DNA of 64,000 nucleotides from contig WAEK01000001.1 in NCBI GenBank assembly GCA_011634665.1, forward strand, positions 3,303,501 through 3,367,500, written 5' to 3'. Below the pieces are notes generated by a model that was given only the letters and a program-made list of their open reading frames with translations, was not told the DNA's origin and searched no databases. Of the stretch, positions 39,126 to 51,626 are shown piece after piece (position 1 is the stretch's first letter; each line of letters begins with the position of its first letter). Origin of the DNA: Mortierella sp. BCC40632 (lineage: Eukaryota; Mortierellomycota; Mortierellomycetes; Mortierellales; Mortierellaceae). The translations under genes were made by a program, and so were the position numbers.

Positions 39126-42100
39126 CTAGTGTTGCCTCCGAGCGTTCTCAATCTCTTCAATCATTTGCTCATACTCCTTCAGCCTTGATGGACTGCGATC
39201 ATTGAACGAGCGGGTATCTGTTGTGCCGTTGTGTTGCTTGGTATTAGCGTTTCCATTTGTCCCCTTGGACATCCCTCCATACTCATATCCATCTCCATTA
39301 CTGTACACCTCTGCTCCTGCTCGGTAGTTGTTTCCATTGCCATAATACGGTTGCTGTTGTGGTGACGAATCCTGCTGTCGTCCTGGGCGGTTCGGAGAGG
39401 GCGTCTTGCGAGTGCCGCCATTGGCCCCATGGGGCGATGGAGAGCCTCGATTGCTGGACCCTGAAGATGCTGGTGCATGTTTGTTCCAAGGAACCTTCAG
39501 CATCTCAAGCTCGCGTGTGATCGAATCCATTGAATCACGATAACTGGATGGATTCGAGTCGTCCACTCCATTGACTTCACCCATAGAGTGTTGTCCTCCG
39601 CGACCACTGCCATATTGATGATTATGCTGAGATGAATCGGTCGCGCTCACATCGTTGTACTGATAGAAATCATTGTTGTCATATTGGGGCGATGAAGAAC
39701 CACGTCCGTTATGCTTGTATCCGCCTGCTGCAAGCTTGTTACCGTCGCCATGGCTGTTAAGCGCGCGGTGCGAGGGTGAGAGAGACGAGTTGACGGATGC
39801 AAGCTGATGGTTCAATTGCTGCTGAACTCCAGATAGACTGGTAGAGTTCAGGGGTGAGTTTGGATGGCTGCCATCGGGAAAGGTACTCTGCATATCCTCC
39901 AGAAGCAGCATCACTTTCTTCTCTGAATCTTGAAGTCGGGCCTCTAGGACAGAGTTATCGCCTTCAAGGATTTGAATAGTTTCTTGTGCCTTTCGCAATT
40001 GACTCTGCAATTCCACACGCTCAGCCTCCAGCTTGGCTGCTGATTCCGCACTGGCTCCACCTGTCTTGCCGGAGGCGGCCGTCACAGCAGCAGCCTGGGA
40101 CTGAAGGGTGTGATCCAATTGAGCTTCAAGCTGTTCGTTCTCCTCTTGTGCTCGCTGAAGCTCATGTTGTTTCGCCTGAACCATCTCTTGGGCTTGATGA
40201 ACCTCGTTCACGAGGCGTTCCACATCTGCCTTAAGTTGCATCTCCTGAGCATGAGCTTTGGCCTTGATCTTGCCAGCCTGTTCTTGGACTGACTCGAGTT
40301 CTTCAGAGATGGCTTCATTCAGAGTCTCCACCTCCTCGATTCTCTCTGTCAGCGATATCACCTTCTGTGACAGGTCTGCCGCGTGCATCTCTGCCTCTAC
40401 AAGGCGACCCTGGTGTTCGCTCAATTGGGCTCCAAGGTCGCGGCGTTCTTCATCCCAATGCGCTTGAAGGGTTTGGATCCGACTCTCTCCTCCAGTGGAT
40501 GATGGCTGGGTTCCAGTATTACAACGAGAGTGCTCTGCACGAAGTGTATCCAGTTCATTCTCCAGCGAGTCCCTTTCCTCCAGTGTCATTGAAAGATCAT
40601 TCTTAAGCTTTCTCAAAAGAGTTGCCGTCTTTTCAGAGTGTTGGTCAGATACCTGACGTTGGGAATCGAGTGCATCCTTTTGTTGTCTCACGGTGATGAG
40701 AGTTTCTTCCAACTCCTGTTCCACCCTACGCAGTCTTGATTCGGCTTCCTTCGCTCTGCTTTCCATCGATGCAGAAAAGTCGCCCGAGCCCCGAGAAGCT
40801 ACTTGGGCCATCACATCCTCTGCAATGATGCCCTTCTCTCTCATCACATCCATGAGCAATCCCGTACGGACTTCGTAATCCTCCAGCTCCTTCATCTTAT
40901 TTTCCAGTTCCTGTTCGACCTTACCGAGTTCATGCTTGAGTTCTGCTCCTGCTTGTCGTTCTTCAGACAGAAGCTTTTGGAGAGAGATCGTCTCGGCCCG
41001 GGCCTTCATCGAACTCTGCTCCAGTTTCGAGATTTCGATCATGGCTTCTGCCAAGTCTGTAGAAGACTTTGTCGCTGTAGCCTCGGTACTCTTTTGTAAT
41101 GTCTTGAGTGACTTGAGTTCATGTTCCAACTCAGACACCTTGGAAACAGTATTCAAGATTGCAATGCTGTCGTGTTTCCGCTCAGAGGGTGCAGAGGTTT
41201 GGGATCGTCCACGCGGGTTGAAGGCTCCAAGACCGTCCTCGACCAATTTCCGAAGTGTAATCACTTCATCCTTGGAGATCTGCCATCGTCCCTCCAGCTC
41301 TTCAACCTTGAGCTGAAGTCGCTCGGATTCTCCTTTATAGCGACTCAACTCACTTGAGATCTCAGCTCGGACCGTCTCCAACTTTTCGACCTTGTTCGAA
41401 GACTCATCACAGAGCTGCTCGGCTCTGGTTGCTCTCTCATTGGCTGCTGAGTAAGCTAACTGTGTCTTCTCAAAAGCCATCTGAAGATCCTCGATTTGCT
41501 GCTTTTGGTCTGTGATCTTCTGCATCAGTCCTGAAGACTGGGACTGGTGACCAGAGAATCCAGCTTGGCTTTCAGCAAGCTGAGCTGCATAGTCTCTCGA
41601 CTCGGCTTCAGCCTTGGCAGCTCGGCCGTGCAGAGATGTCAGCTCGGTCAAGGCTCTTGTATGGGCCAGCTGAGCTTGTTCAGCCAAGACTGAAGATCCA
41701 TGTGACCGTTCCTCGGCTGCCATGCGTGCAAGCTTCTCTTGTTGAAAGCCTTCCTGAGCCTTGGCAAATTGAACCTCGAGTGTCTCCAGTTCGGCAAGAG
41801 CATGAGTCAATCGCTTTTCGAGATCAACAGCTCGATCAGTCTCAATCCGGGCCAATGCACCTGGATCTTGTTGTGTATTTGAGAGCGAGGAGATCTTGGC
41901 CTTTAGATAGGCAGCTTCTTGAAGAGCACCTGTCCTGATCCGCTCCGCTTCCTTGATCTTGAAGGACGCAGCCTGAGCCTGTGTTGCAATGGACATCTAT
42001 CAAAAGTGGAAGAGTAAGCCAAAGAGCCATGATTAGTAGTGAGTAGTGAGTAGTGATTGGTGTTTTTTTTTTTTTTTTTTTTTTTAGTGTAGATCCCATT

Positions 42101-45100
42101 GCCCTCCTTACCTTGGCGCTTCTGAGCTCTTCCTTGACCTTAAGCAAGACCTTGGCCAGCTTCAGCTGATCGCCAGCCAACTCTTGGTTCTCAATCTCCT
42201 TCTCAAGATCAGCAAGCGACAGACGTCTCTCTTGTTGAGGTTGACCATTTGTATTTTTACGGGCCAGGATCACTTCTGCCACAAGCCAGTTCTCTCGCTT
42301 CCGTAATTGTGCCAGTTCCTCATCCTTTTCCTTCATTTGCAGATGGAGCTTCTCGTTCTCTTCCTGAGCGACTCCGACCCTCGATTCAAGAAGTTTGATG
42401 TTGGCTGCACCCATCACGACTGATGATTGAGGAGTTCCAGGAGGAGGTGTCGGGGTCGATCGGTTGAGGATTCGACTACTTGCAGTGGCGGGAGATGGTG
42501 AGCGACTTGTTTGTCCCGGTAGTTGAGAAGGAGTCTGACTCACAGGAGTGGTCTTTCTATCATTGACAGGCGCCGATGCAGTAGGTTCCTGTCCAGGCGG
42601 TGTAGGAGTAGATCTTGACGCCGGCGCATTTTGTCTCGTCGCTCCTTGAGTGGCTGTGACACCGGCAGTTGGAGCTGGTGGAGGTGGTACAAAAGAGTCC
42701 TGACTAGGAGTAGCTCGGGCTGCTGTAATAGTCGGAGTAGTGATGGCCTCCATTGCATACGGATTGAAGTCTTCTTGTGGATCAGGCATTCCAGCATTAT
42801 TGGGCATGACACTCATCGTCCGGCGGTCGAATCTTGCAGCTGTAGGACTGGTCTCACCGCCCATGAGAGGCGAGTTTCCTGGCATCTGGTGCAAGGTCCT
42901 GCGATTGGCAATAGGACTTCCTATTCCAGGCGGGGGCGTTGCCTCGACCGTTCCTCCATACGCGTTTTGGTAATCATCCTTCATAGTCTGTCTCCTTGCT
43001 GCCATACCCTGTCCTTCAGCCTGTCCTCCACTCTGGAAATTGTTGCTTGCTCCTCGTGGCGGAGGCGGTCCCACTGAAGTCATTGGACGTTGGCCAGGCT
43101 GAGAATTCATCAGCATGTTTGTCTGTTGCGAAGCATTAGAGTTAGCACCTGATCCAATCTTGTCTGCTCCAAACGTTGCCGGAGAAGCCGGTCGCTGTGT
43201 CATGGGTCTTTCAGGACGAGCGGGCCGATCAGGCCGATCAGGCCGACCAATCTGTACTTGTGAAGGGATACCGGGACTACGTGGGTCCGACTCGAATTCT
43301 TGTTCCTGCTGTGATCCAGCAGCAGAATTAATGGGATCTGCTCCAGGTTGAGCCCCAGCACCATGTCGGATTGGGGTAAGCTTTGCGGATGAGACTTGTC
43401 GTGGAGGTACAGCCACTGAAGGAGAATCCTGGAACCGAATCTTTGCTAGTATCGATAAAATGATGAATCATACCATGTAAATAATAAAGTTCACGCGAGC
43501 TATACTTGACCGAGAACTTTGTCAAACGTCAGGCGGGAATAACATACACAGCTCTAGATAGTGAACCAACGCAGGGTCTTCCATCCTGATTTGTTCAGAG
43601 TCTCCTCCAAGGATAAAGATCTTGTCCTTCACTGTGCACATGGTGTGTCCGCCACGAGGACTTGCGACAGATCCTACACTCTGGAATAAGTACCATCGGC
43701 GTTCTAATTGATCATTTAAAGTGAAACCATGTTAGGTCATCTTGGTCGTCCCCGGGTCAAGAACAGGATTGCGCCATTGACGATGATAAAAAAAAGCAGA
43801 AGAAGAAAAGAAGAACAAAAAAAAAAAAAAAAAAAGTAAAAAAAAAAAAAAAGAAAGAAAGAAAGAAAAAAAATGAGCAGCCGCACCATGTATCCTGAAG
43901 GCGTAGGCGTCGTTCAGTTCTGTTCCGTCGGGGCTGTTGCCTCCGAATACATAAAATACTCCGTCAACCATTGTGCATGAGTGTCCATGTCTTCCTGAAG
44001 GAAGGTACCCGGAGGCAGGGATCGGTGTCCAAGTCAATGCCTTAGTATCGAAGCACCAGATGTCGTTGTAAAAGTAATCGGCATCCGCTCCACCAAAGAC
44101 GTAGATCTTGCCATCATGGACCGCGGCACAGTGGCCAGAGCGCGCTGGCGGTGACTCGGTCTTGGGCTCAAGGACCTCCCAGCGCGGGTTCTGTGTAACT
44201 ACAAGAACAAGAAGAGCAAGAGATTTAGAGGTGTGAGCAAAATGGGCTGGCTCAATGCCTCGTGATGCTTCAATGGTACCTCGTTCGTAAAGGTAAACAA
44301 TAAACGTACTGGTCTTCATATCAAAAGTGAGAATGTCGCCAAGGTAATAATTGTCTACCTGGCCACCAAAAATGTACATTGCAGTCCCTACACTGCAACC
44401 TGAGTGAGAATGGCGAGGGGTAGGCAGCTGCCCATGAAGAGGCGGTCGGTTCCACTCTTTCCGAGCAGTGTGGAGCACATGCAAACTATTATCACACTGC
44501 CCAGTTGTGGGATCCCATCCTCCAAAGTCTTGAATAGGTTGAGTATATGAAAGTGTTAGTTTTCATGAGAGTACAGCTTCAATGTAGTTACTTTGGGCTG
44601 AATTGGTCCCGTGAAATCGAGTATAGAGCGGGTAGGGCGCCATTGAGGAACTTACAGAGAATATACTGGCCAATGTTCACAGCTGTGTGACCACTCTTGG
44701 GCAAGGGAGGGTCTGATCCTCCTGGAGATACGGCCTGGCACTGCAGAGAGGCTAATAACAAATTTCAGGTACCCGGGTGGTTAAAATTAGCCAATGGTAT
44801 GGTATCTTCAGTGGCAATAGAGGGGTGGGAAGAGCGAGAGAGGGTGTGCGTGTGTGTGTGTGTGTGTGTAAGGACGATGCGGGGTGGATGCTCAACGGCT
44901 CTCAATCTCTTTCTGCAGTTGGTTGGCTTGCCGCATTCCATCCTATCACACAGCCATATAAGCTTGGAAAGAGCTGGTCAAAGTGCGGAGATGAACACAA
45001 GTCAAGGATAGGTATTTTTTTTTTTGCTCGGGTGTCCTGGAGCGGGCTATTTTTCTACTTGGTTGCTCAGCAGAAATGCTCTCAGGTTATCAGTGCCATG

Positions 45101-45700
45101 TCCCTGGGGATGGGAGAGGCCCAAGGGCGAGGAAGAGACAGAGAAGAGGCCATGATCCCTGGTGAGGACGAGGCAAAAGAAGCGATGCTCTGAAGGATGA
45201 ACTCCGTTGGAGTGGCAGTAGTAGTAGTAGTAGTCCTGTGAGCCATTAACTCTAACATGCGAGAGAAATGAACGGGGCTCAACAGGCCCTACACCACCCA
45301 ACGGGCCTAGTTCTACAGTGGTTTCCAAAGCATCGTTCATTTTGTGTCACCACTTCTTAGTCTTGTTTAAATATGGCTCGACTGATCCATCTTTTTCTGC
45401 TGATTCATCTCGACCTTGTCCCTGGAGACTCAGGAATCGAGTCGCAAATGATATTAGCATCCGTGACTTACCAGAGTCAATGATAAAGAGATCGCCCTGA
45501 GGAACCCCATGCTGCGTACCGCCATAGAGAAAAATATCTGTCCCGGACGAGGTTACCGAAGTAGTATGTTGAGAGCGCGGGAATGGGTTGGTTCCCGTTA
45601 ATCGGCGTTGGGCCCACATTAGTTGGGGAGTGAGTGCGGAAGGTGGAGTTTGGGCGTTGGCCGGGTTCGGCGTTCCTGGAGCTGGCGATAGCTGCTGTTG

Positions 45701-45739
<39 letters not shown>

Positions 45740-46084
45740 TTGTTGTTGTTGTTGGAAATGTTGGACATGAAGCGGCTGGGCATTGCCTTGAGGGATCGTT
45801 GGACTCATGGGACCTTTTGGATCTCCTACGACCGCGGTTGGCGGAGCAGGAGGCGGTTGCTGATATGCGTGTGCGTTGGTACCCGAGGGAGGAGCGTTGT
45901 ATCCGAGATTATTACTGCTACCGTTGTTTTGATTGTATGAACCCATGGACATGCTATTCATCTGGGTGTTGGTCAAACCGAGACCATTGGGCGGAGGTGC
46001 AGGACGCTGCTTTGGTTGAGAGTTGGGATTCGAGGCAGCATTATTACTGTCATCCTTCTTTTTCTTTGTAAAAAGACCAGCCAT
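39126..46084 (-). CDS. tea1: Tea1/Kel1-type Kelch-repeat coiled-coil cell-polarity protein, 1866 aa
   Basis: Seven exons: 45472-46084, 44656-44751, 44310-44528, 43887-44198, 43548-43703, 42112-43445 and 39126-41996, total 5601 nt in frame. Order: basic N terminus (MAGLFTKKKKDDSNN); Gln/Pro/Asn-rich region with a polyQ run near residues 110-132; Kelch propeller about 155-460 (FLYGGTQHG, YFGGWDP, YIFGGQVDNYY, YVFGGADADYF, YVFGGNSPDG, FILGGDSEQ); Pro/Ser-rich linker to about 810; then a very long heptad coiled coil to about 1610; and a low-complexity tail ending in a short helix (LKEYEQMIEEIENARRQH). Such proteins ride microtubule plus ends to mark growing tips in fission yeast and hyphae. Part of its last exon is duplicated as a pseudogene at 31148-32437. 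Confidence 0.93.
45692..45757 (-). repeat. Coding CAG/CAA repeat (polyQ)
   Basis: About 22 consecutive Gln codons in exon 1 of the Tea1-like gene. CAG and CAA codons are in blocks; the pure CAG part is 10-11 units. Confidence 0.9.
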
Positions 46085-46470
46085 GGTGAAGAAGGAGCAG
46101 ATGGTTTGCCTCTGAGGATTTCGGCTGCGGGCAGGTGAATGGACCAGGTTGCGATGAAACACAGACGGGGGATATCAATGAGAATTCTTGAATGACGCGA
46201 GGAATGAAACACCCAGCGCTTGAGTGAGAGGAAGAGATGCCCTGGCACGCGCAATTACAGATTGAAAGATGGACTGAAGATGAAGAAAATAAGAGAGAGG
46301 GAGAAGAAGAGAGGAAGAGAGCGAGAGAGAGAGAGAGAGGAAGAGAGAGAGAGAGAGAGAAAGAGAGGAAGAGAAAGAGAGGAAGAGAGAGAGAGGAAGA
46401 AAGAGGTAGAGAGTTGTCACAAAGCGACTACTATATTAGCATTAACGAGAGAGAAAGACAGAGAGAGAAG

Positions 46471-46506
<36 letters not shown>

Positions 46507-46718
46507 AGAGAGGGAGAGATGAGTGTGACACAAAGGAAAACGGGATGTGGGCAAGGAGGAGGAAAGGGAAGGAGGATGGCAAGGAGAGGACTGAAGGAAG
46601 AGGACGAAGAAAAAAAGAAATAAAAAAAAAAGAAAAGAAAAGGAAGAAAGAGAGAGAGAGAGAGAGAGAGAATGAGTTCAGGAGGATATGATCAAGATGG
46701 ATGTCCAGGGAAATGGGA

Positions 46719-46755
<37 letters not shown>

Positions 46756-47274
46756 CACTCAAGTGGCCTGTACACTGAATCGCCAACTAAAAGTGGGGAG
46801 AACTCACAAAGGGGGAGAGAGCGGCTGGCTGAGGAGAGCAAAGACAAGAGACGACAACAGTCTGTGGTTTGCTGAGCTGAACTTTCTCTATTTCTCTCTT
46901 TTGCATTGAAATTACACAGGCATCTCTGTGGTCTTCCATGTCGGTCTGCAAGGCTAGGAACCTTGTTTATCCATTTGTTGAACTCGACCTGCATCTTATC
47001 ATATCGATGCCGGCGCCCGCATCCAGCCGTCCTTCGGCACCCTCCCCCTCTTTCTCTCACCCACACTCTTCTTTTTGTTCTTAAATCAAGCCCCCCTCCC
47101 CCGTTCGTCTAAAGAAACGCCAATGCACTCAAGATCGATCAATCGGTTGCATCTCTAATGGCACTGTTTGTGGGGGGCGCGCATGTGCTTGGGAGCACAG
47201 ACAGCAACTTTACTAATCTTACACGTCAAAGAGTCAACCGAAAAAAAAACCCCATCAACCTAAGGAACTCTCTC
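46085..47274. other. Tea1 upstream region rich in simple repeats
   Basis: On the plus strand it shows GA-rich sequence 46285-46405, an A34 run at 46471-46504, (GA)n at 46648-46670 and (GAT)11-12 at 46721-46755. It also covers the 3' flank of DSK2. No gene seen. Confidence 0.75.
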
Positions 47275-48549
47275 TTAGATGTTGCCAGAGAACAGCAGTT
47301 CAATCGCACCATGGACATTTCCTCCAGCAGCCAGCAGTGCGCGGATGTTCTTTGCGGCATCATAGAACCCCATCTCGTTCAGTTGCTGCAACTGAACCTG
47401 GAACCGCTCCTCTGGAGGCTGCTGGGGCTGCGCAGGTGCTGCACCAGGGAAGCCTGCACCAGGTCCCATTGCGGCCATCTGTTGTGCCCAGTAGTTGACA
47501 AGAGGATTGGGAGCTCCAGCTCCAGCCCCGGCTCCAGCGCCTCCAAATGGAGCAAATGGGTTAAAGGCGGGTGTTGCTCCTGCAGTAGCATTTGTTGCGG
47601 GTGTGGTAGTCGACGTGGGGTTTGGAGAGGCGGGAGTGGTAGTAGTAGTAGTGGGTGCAGTGGTGGCAGGTGTAGGGGTTGATCCCCATGGGTTGTACAT
47701 GCCTCCTTGCGCACCCATTCCCATTGGGTTCATCTGAGCACTCATCTGGGCCACCTGACGCAGCGCCTCTGGGTTAGCGATCATCTGCTGGAACTGGGGC
47801 GATTGCAACATCTGGCGGACTTGAGGAGCCATCGAGGCAAGGGCTGGGTTCATCGCGATCATCGAATCGAGCACTTGTGGGTTCTGGAGCATGCTCGACA
47901 TGTATTGGGCAAAATTGGGGTCCTGCAACATCTGATTCATCATTGCGGGATCCATACCCATGCCTCCCATGCCTCCCATGCCTCCCATTCCTCCCATTCC
48001 TCCCATGCCACCCATTCCGCCCATGCCACCGAATCCGCCCATCGGATCCGCCCAAGGGTTGAACCCTGCTCCTCCAAAGGGATCTATGACAAGTCATGAA
48101 CGAAGGAAGAACAGGAATACAAAACTTAACACTTGGTTGTAATTGGGATGAGCATTGTTTGTTTGTTTGTTTGTTTGGTACCATGGTTAGAATGACATAC
48201 CTGCAGCGGGGGCAGCGGCTGGGGCAGCAGGTGTAGGAGCTGCTGTCGACGCAGTGGTGGAGGCTGGAGTTGAGGCTGCAGCGGCTGCTCCAGAGGCGGC
48301 GCCCGCAGCAGCTGGTGCGGCGCTTCGGACCATGTGAATAGTGTGCCCTTCAGCAATCTTGTATGTTTCGAGGGTATCAGCATCCTTGAGGACTCGTCCA
48401 GAGTAGATCAAACGCATGCGAGCAGCAGGAGTGTCCGACTGCTCTGCGATTTTATTCTTGAGGTCCTCGACAGTCTCGGAGACTTTGATGGAGATGACAT
48501 ACTTGTGGTCATTGGATCCCTTGACGTTGATGGTGATGGGGTCAGCCAT
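47275..48549 (-). CDS. DSK2: Ubiquilin/Dsk2 ubiquitin shuttle receptor, 385 aa
   Basis: Two exons, 48201-48549 and 47275-48083, sum to 1158 nt. Residues 1-76 are a ubiquitin-like domain (ITINVKGSNDHKYVISIKVS, RLIYSGRVLKDADTL, GHTIHMVRS) that docks on the proteasome. An Ala/Pro/Thr linker follows, then a striking GGM repeat (about eight units), an STI1-like Met-rich helix set (DPAMMNQMLQDPNFAQYMSS, NPALASMAPQVRQMLQSPQF), a Thr/Pro linker and a C-terminal UBA domain (QLQQLNEMGFYDAAKNIRAL, ending ELLFSGNI) that binds ubiquitin chains. Acts in cytosolic and nuclear protein quality control. Only one STI1 region is visible, shorter than animal ubiquilins but as in yeast Dsk2. Confidence 0.96.
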
Positions 48550-49412
48550 TGTTGGTTGGTGTAAGATGGTGCGTGTGGGTAGAGAAGATGGCGGAGGGCG
48601 AAGCAAAGAGGAAGTGCACGTCAGAAGAGGATGCGGGGGGAGGGGGGGGAAAAAAAAAAAAAAAAAAAAAAAAAAGAGTAAGTGGAGAGAAAGTAAAGCA
48701 AAAGGGAGGAAAGAGGATGGATGGGGTGGAGATTGAATAGCTGGATGATCAAGGGATTGGCGGGAGAAAGAGAGAAATTGAGCGAGAGGAGAGAGTGTGG
48801 AAAAAAAAGGAAAAAGAGTGCTAGTGTGCTGACCAGACGTGCAGGTGTGGATAAGTAAACCAAGGTTAGGTTGTCTCTCTCTCTCTCTCCTGGTGTGTGT
48901 TGTGCGAGGCAAGTACGTGTCCCTTTTGTTCGATTGCCTCCGCGGGTGGCCGCACCCCACGACGCCCATTGGCTGTCCAGCCAGGGGACGCGTGTCTGGA
49001 AAGTTCTCCTCTCCCGATTGCACCCTCTCTCTTCCTTGTGCTCCCTGGGAACAGGCTACCATCCCGCTCGCTGGCGCCTGCTAGGGCATATTCGCCTCCA
49101 CCTGCTTTGTCATGGTGCCCTACTTCCTACCCACCTTCACTTGATGGTATGCTCGCGTCCTGTGCCGATCGTCTTCAAACAAATTCACGACGCGCGCAGT
49201 GGGGTGGGTGGTCCTTCTCTCTACGCATCGGCAGAACTTTACCGCAAAACCTTGTTCAAGTGGCTTTGCCACCACTCTTAAGCTCATCAGCATTAGCATC
49301 TTACCACCAACTTGTAGAAGTACCAAGATCTTTTTTTTTTTTTTTTTTTTTGTGGTTTCCATCTGGATCATCCTTGTCAAGCAAGTTCGTATATCCTTAA
49401 GCAGAGTGAGCA
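48550..49412. promoter_or_regulatory. Divergent spacer between DSK2 and the DDT-domain gene
   Basis: 863 bp between divergent starts. It includes an A-rich run at 48651-48675 and a T19-20 run at 49331-49351. No coding region recognised. Confidence 0.5.
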
Positions 49413-51493
49413 ATGTCATCAATGCGTCCCGTCCGCACCTCTGCTCGACAATCCGCTCTTCGAGAACAGGAACGCCATGCACAGGTCGAATCGCGTTACA
49501 GTCGCATCTCTTCCAGGAACGAACAAGCGCCAGCAGGAGAGAACGACAGCATCTCGCAGGGACATAGCCCTTCCTTGTCAGCCTCTCTAAACACTGTTGA
49601 AATAGCTCTCCCTGGTCAATTAAATCCGATTGAAGGGAGCTCTGTTATAGAGGAGATCGAGCCCATGGAGCCATTTGTGGATCCAACTATCTCTCATCTA
49701 CCAGAGCTAGCATTCGCCTATGGTTTCCTTGTAAAGTTCAAGTCGTTGCTCAAACTATCAGGACCCCTTCCAGACTTTACAATTGAGGTAAGAAAGGGCG
49801 GTCTGTGCTTTTGATATCTTCTGCCACTAAAAAGAGCCACTAGATCGTTCTGAGTACTCATTTTCTACCCCCTTACCGATAGGATCTGGAGATGGGAATG
49901 GTGTCAGTAACGCCCAATGCATGCATTGCAGAGATTCATGCCAACCTTCTCTCTAACCTTCAGAATCGAAAGAAAGCAGTCGAGTATGTTGGATCTTTCA
50001 TATTGGCATCGCTGTCCTTCCAGATCAACATCTACTACCAGACAACACTGACGCCTTCATTATCGCTCTATTCACTAGCACACATGCCTGGCAGAAAGTG
50101 TTATTAGAAACTCTGGATGTCAAGCAGAGAACAGGAGAGTACCCTTTTGAGAACCCGCTGCGACTTTACAAAAGCTACTATCAAATTGGACCTCATGAAA
50201 GAGTACATATTCTCAAGGACCTTATTGATTGGGTTCTACAGGAAGGAGTAGCTATTCGATCAGGGATTGAGCAGGACCCTGAAGCATATTCTGTCGAGCC
50301 ATTTGGCACTGACAAGGAGAAATGGGTTTACTGGTACTTTGGAGGTGAGCAAAGTTGCGACATATCCATTGTTTAATGCTCAAAATATCAGTGGTTGATT
50401 GACATGGCGGCTTACTCGGCAATATCCCTTTCTTTATTAGATGGAGCGTTGAGGATCTATCGAGAAAAAACCTTGCGATCCAAGCGTCATATCTGGGAAA
50501 CTGTCGCCAGCGATCTGGATGAGATTAAAGCCTTGGCGGACTCCTTCAAAGACTCAACAGTACGAGTTGAGATCGAACTTAGAGATAAACTGAGGACAGA
50601 AATCGTTGAGCCTACAGAGGAACGGGCCTTACAGAACGAAAAGGTACATTTGGCGTTTCAGCTCAGTTGACAGGCTCCCTTCACAGGCAACGTAGCACCT
50701 TTAACGTGCCTTTTTTTTTTTTTTTTTTTAACGGATACCAATTCAATCAACTAACTTGATCTTTGATTTGGACAACTGAAAATAGAGACAAGAAAGGATG
50801 GAGCGAAAGATGCAAAAGTTGGCTGAATTGCATGAGATTGCTGCACTCAAGTCAACCAGAACACGATCCTCCAACAGGACGAACCAAGTCCGGTACACCT
50901 ATGATGATGACGAGGATCTAGAGGAAGAGGATGACTACGCCATCTACAGGAGACCGTCAAGCCGCTGGAGGAGCAACCAAGGTGGGCTCGAGCAAAAGAA
51001 CCCACAATCGCAACTCGAGCCGGAACAAAGTTCACTGCAGACAGAGCTGTCAATAGAATCACCAGGGCCTATAGAATTCCAACCACATTATCATCAGCAA
51101 CAGTACCAGCAACCGCAGTACCAGCAACCGCAGCACCAGCAACCACAGCACCAGCAACCACAGTATCAGCAACCACAGCATCAGCAACCACAGCATCAGC
51201 AACCACAGCATCAGCAACCACAGTATCAGCAACCACAGGATCCACAACCACAGGATATTTCTCAAGTAGGATATGGGGAGACACATAGTGGATCAAGGGC
51301 TTCAAGCGTTGCTCCATCCTACTCAAGCGAGGAGCGCGACTCAGATACATCTGTCCGTGTTGCTCTAGCCAGGGCGCGGGTGGCCGATGACGGAAGGATC
51401 TACCCTGAGGATGGCTCCAGAGATCGGCGTGAGGAAAACCGGGAAGGTGATCGTGAATTTCATGTCGTGGAAGGGGAAAGAGAGCACCCATAA
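49413..51493 (+). CDS. DDT/WHIM-domain chromatin-remodelling accessory protein (CECR2-like), 550 aa
   Basis: Five exons, 49413-49787, 49883-49983, 50079-50344, 50441-50643 and 50786-51493, sum to 1653 nt. The basic N terminus (MSSMRPVRTSARQSAL) leads to a DDT domain at about 85-195 (LAFAYGFLVKFKSLLKLSGP, ACIAEIHANLLSNL, AWQKVLLETL). WHIM-type motifs follow: ERVHILKDLIDWVLQEG and DKEKWVYWYFGDGALRIYRE, the latter close to the YWYF-Y-GTRLYKE block of CECR2. The C terminus is disordered: acidic YDDDEDLEEEDD, then about 13 units of QPQ/YQQPQHQ and a charged tail. Family proteins hold ISWI ATPases at nucleosomes. No bromodomain is visible, unlike animal CECR2. Only 133 bp separate its stop from the mL43 start. 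Confidence 0.82.
51091..51255 (+). repeat. Coding tandem repeat, YQQPQHQQPQ type
   Basis: 12- to 15-bp units (CAGCAACCACAGCATCAG-like) inside the DDT-domain gene, reading as repeated QQPQH/QQPQY. In frame, so it belongs to the protein, not to a CRISPR-like array. Confidence 0.9.
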
Positions 51494-51626
51494 AAAGACC
51501 CATAAACAACAGTGACTGTGTAATTTTAGCGCAACCAAAAGGCTACATTCCCGCCCCGGACGAACATGATGAGGAGATTCGATTCAACCTTCACTCGTTC
51601 AGCATAGCTTGTATAATACTATCGTC

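Larger units (their letters stand above)
33058..42035. repeat. Segmental duplication copy B
   Basis: Collinear partner of 22990-32437. It carries an ML pseudogene, ML3 and the 3' half of the complete Tea1-like gene. Because the intact gene continues beyond the right border, copy B is likely the parental locus and copy A the derived one, at least at that end. Confidence 0.85.

Noticed and set aside
47158..47682. 174-codon plus-strand frame rich in Gly/Ser/Cys
   Set aside because: Antisense of the DSK2 linker and UBA exons.
51091..51255. Regular short repeats resembling a CRISPR array
   Set aside because: Units of 12-15 bp with no unique spacers, in frame inside a eukaryotic exon.
51069..51509. 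Minus-strand frame with VVADAVVAD repeats
   Set aside because: Antisense of the coding QPQ repeat of the DDT-domain gene.
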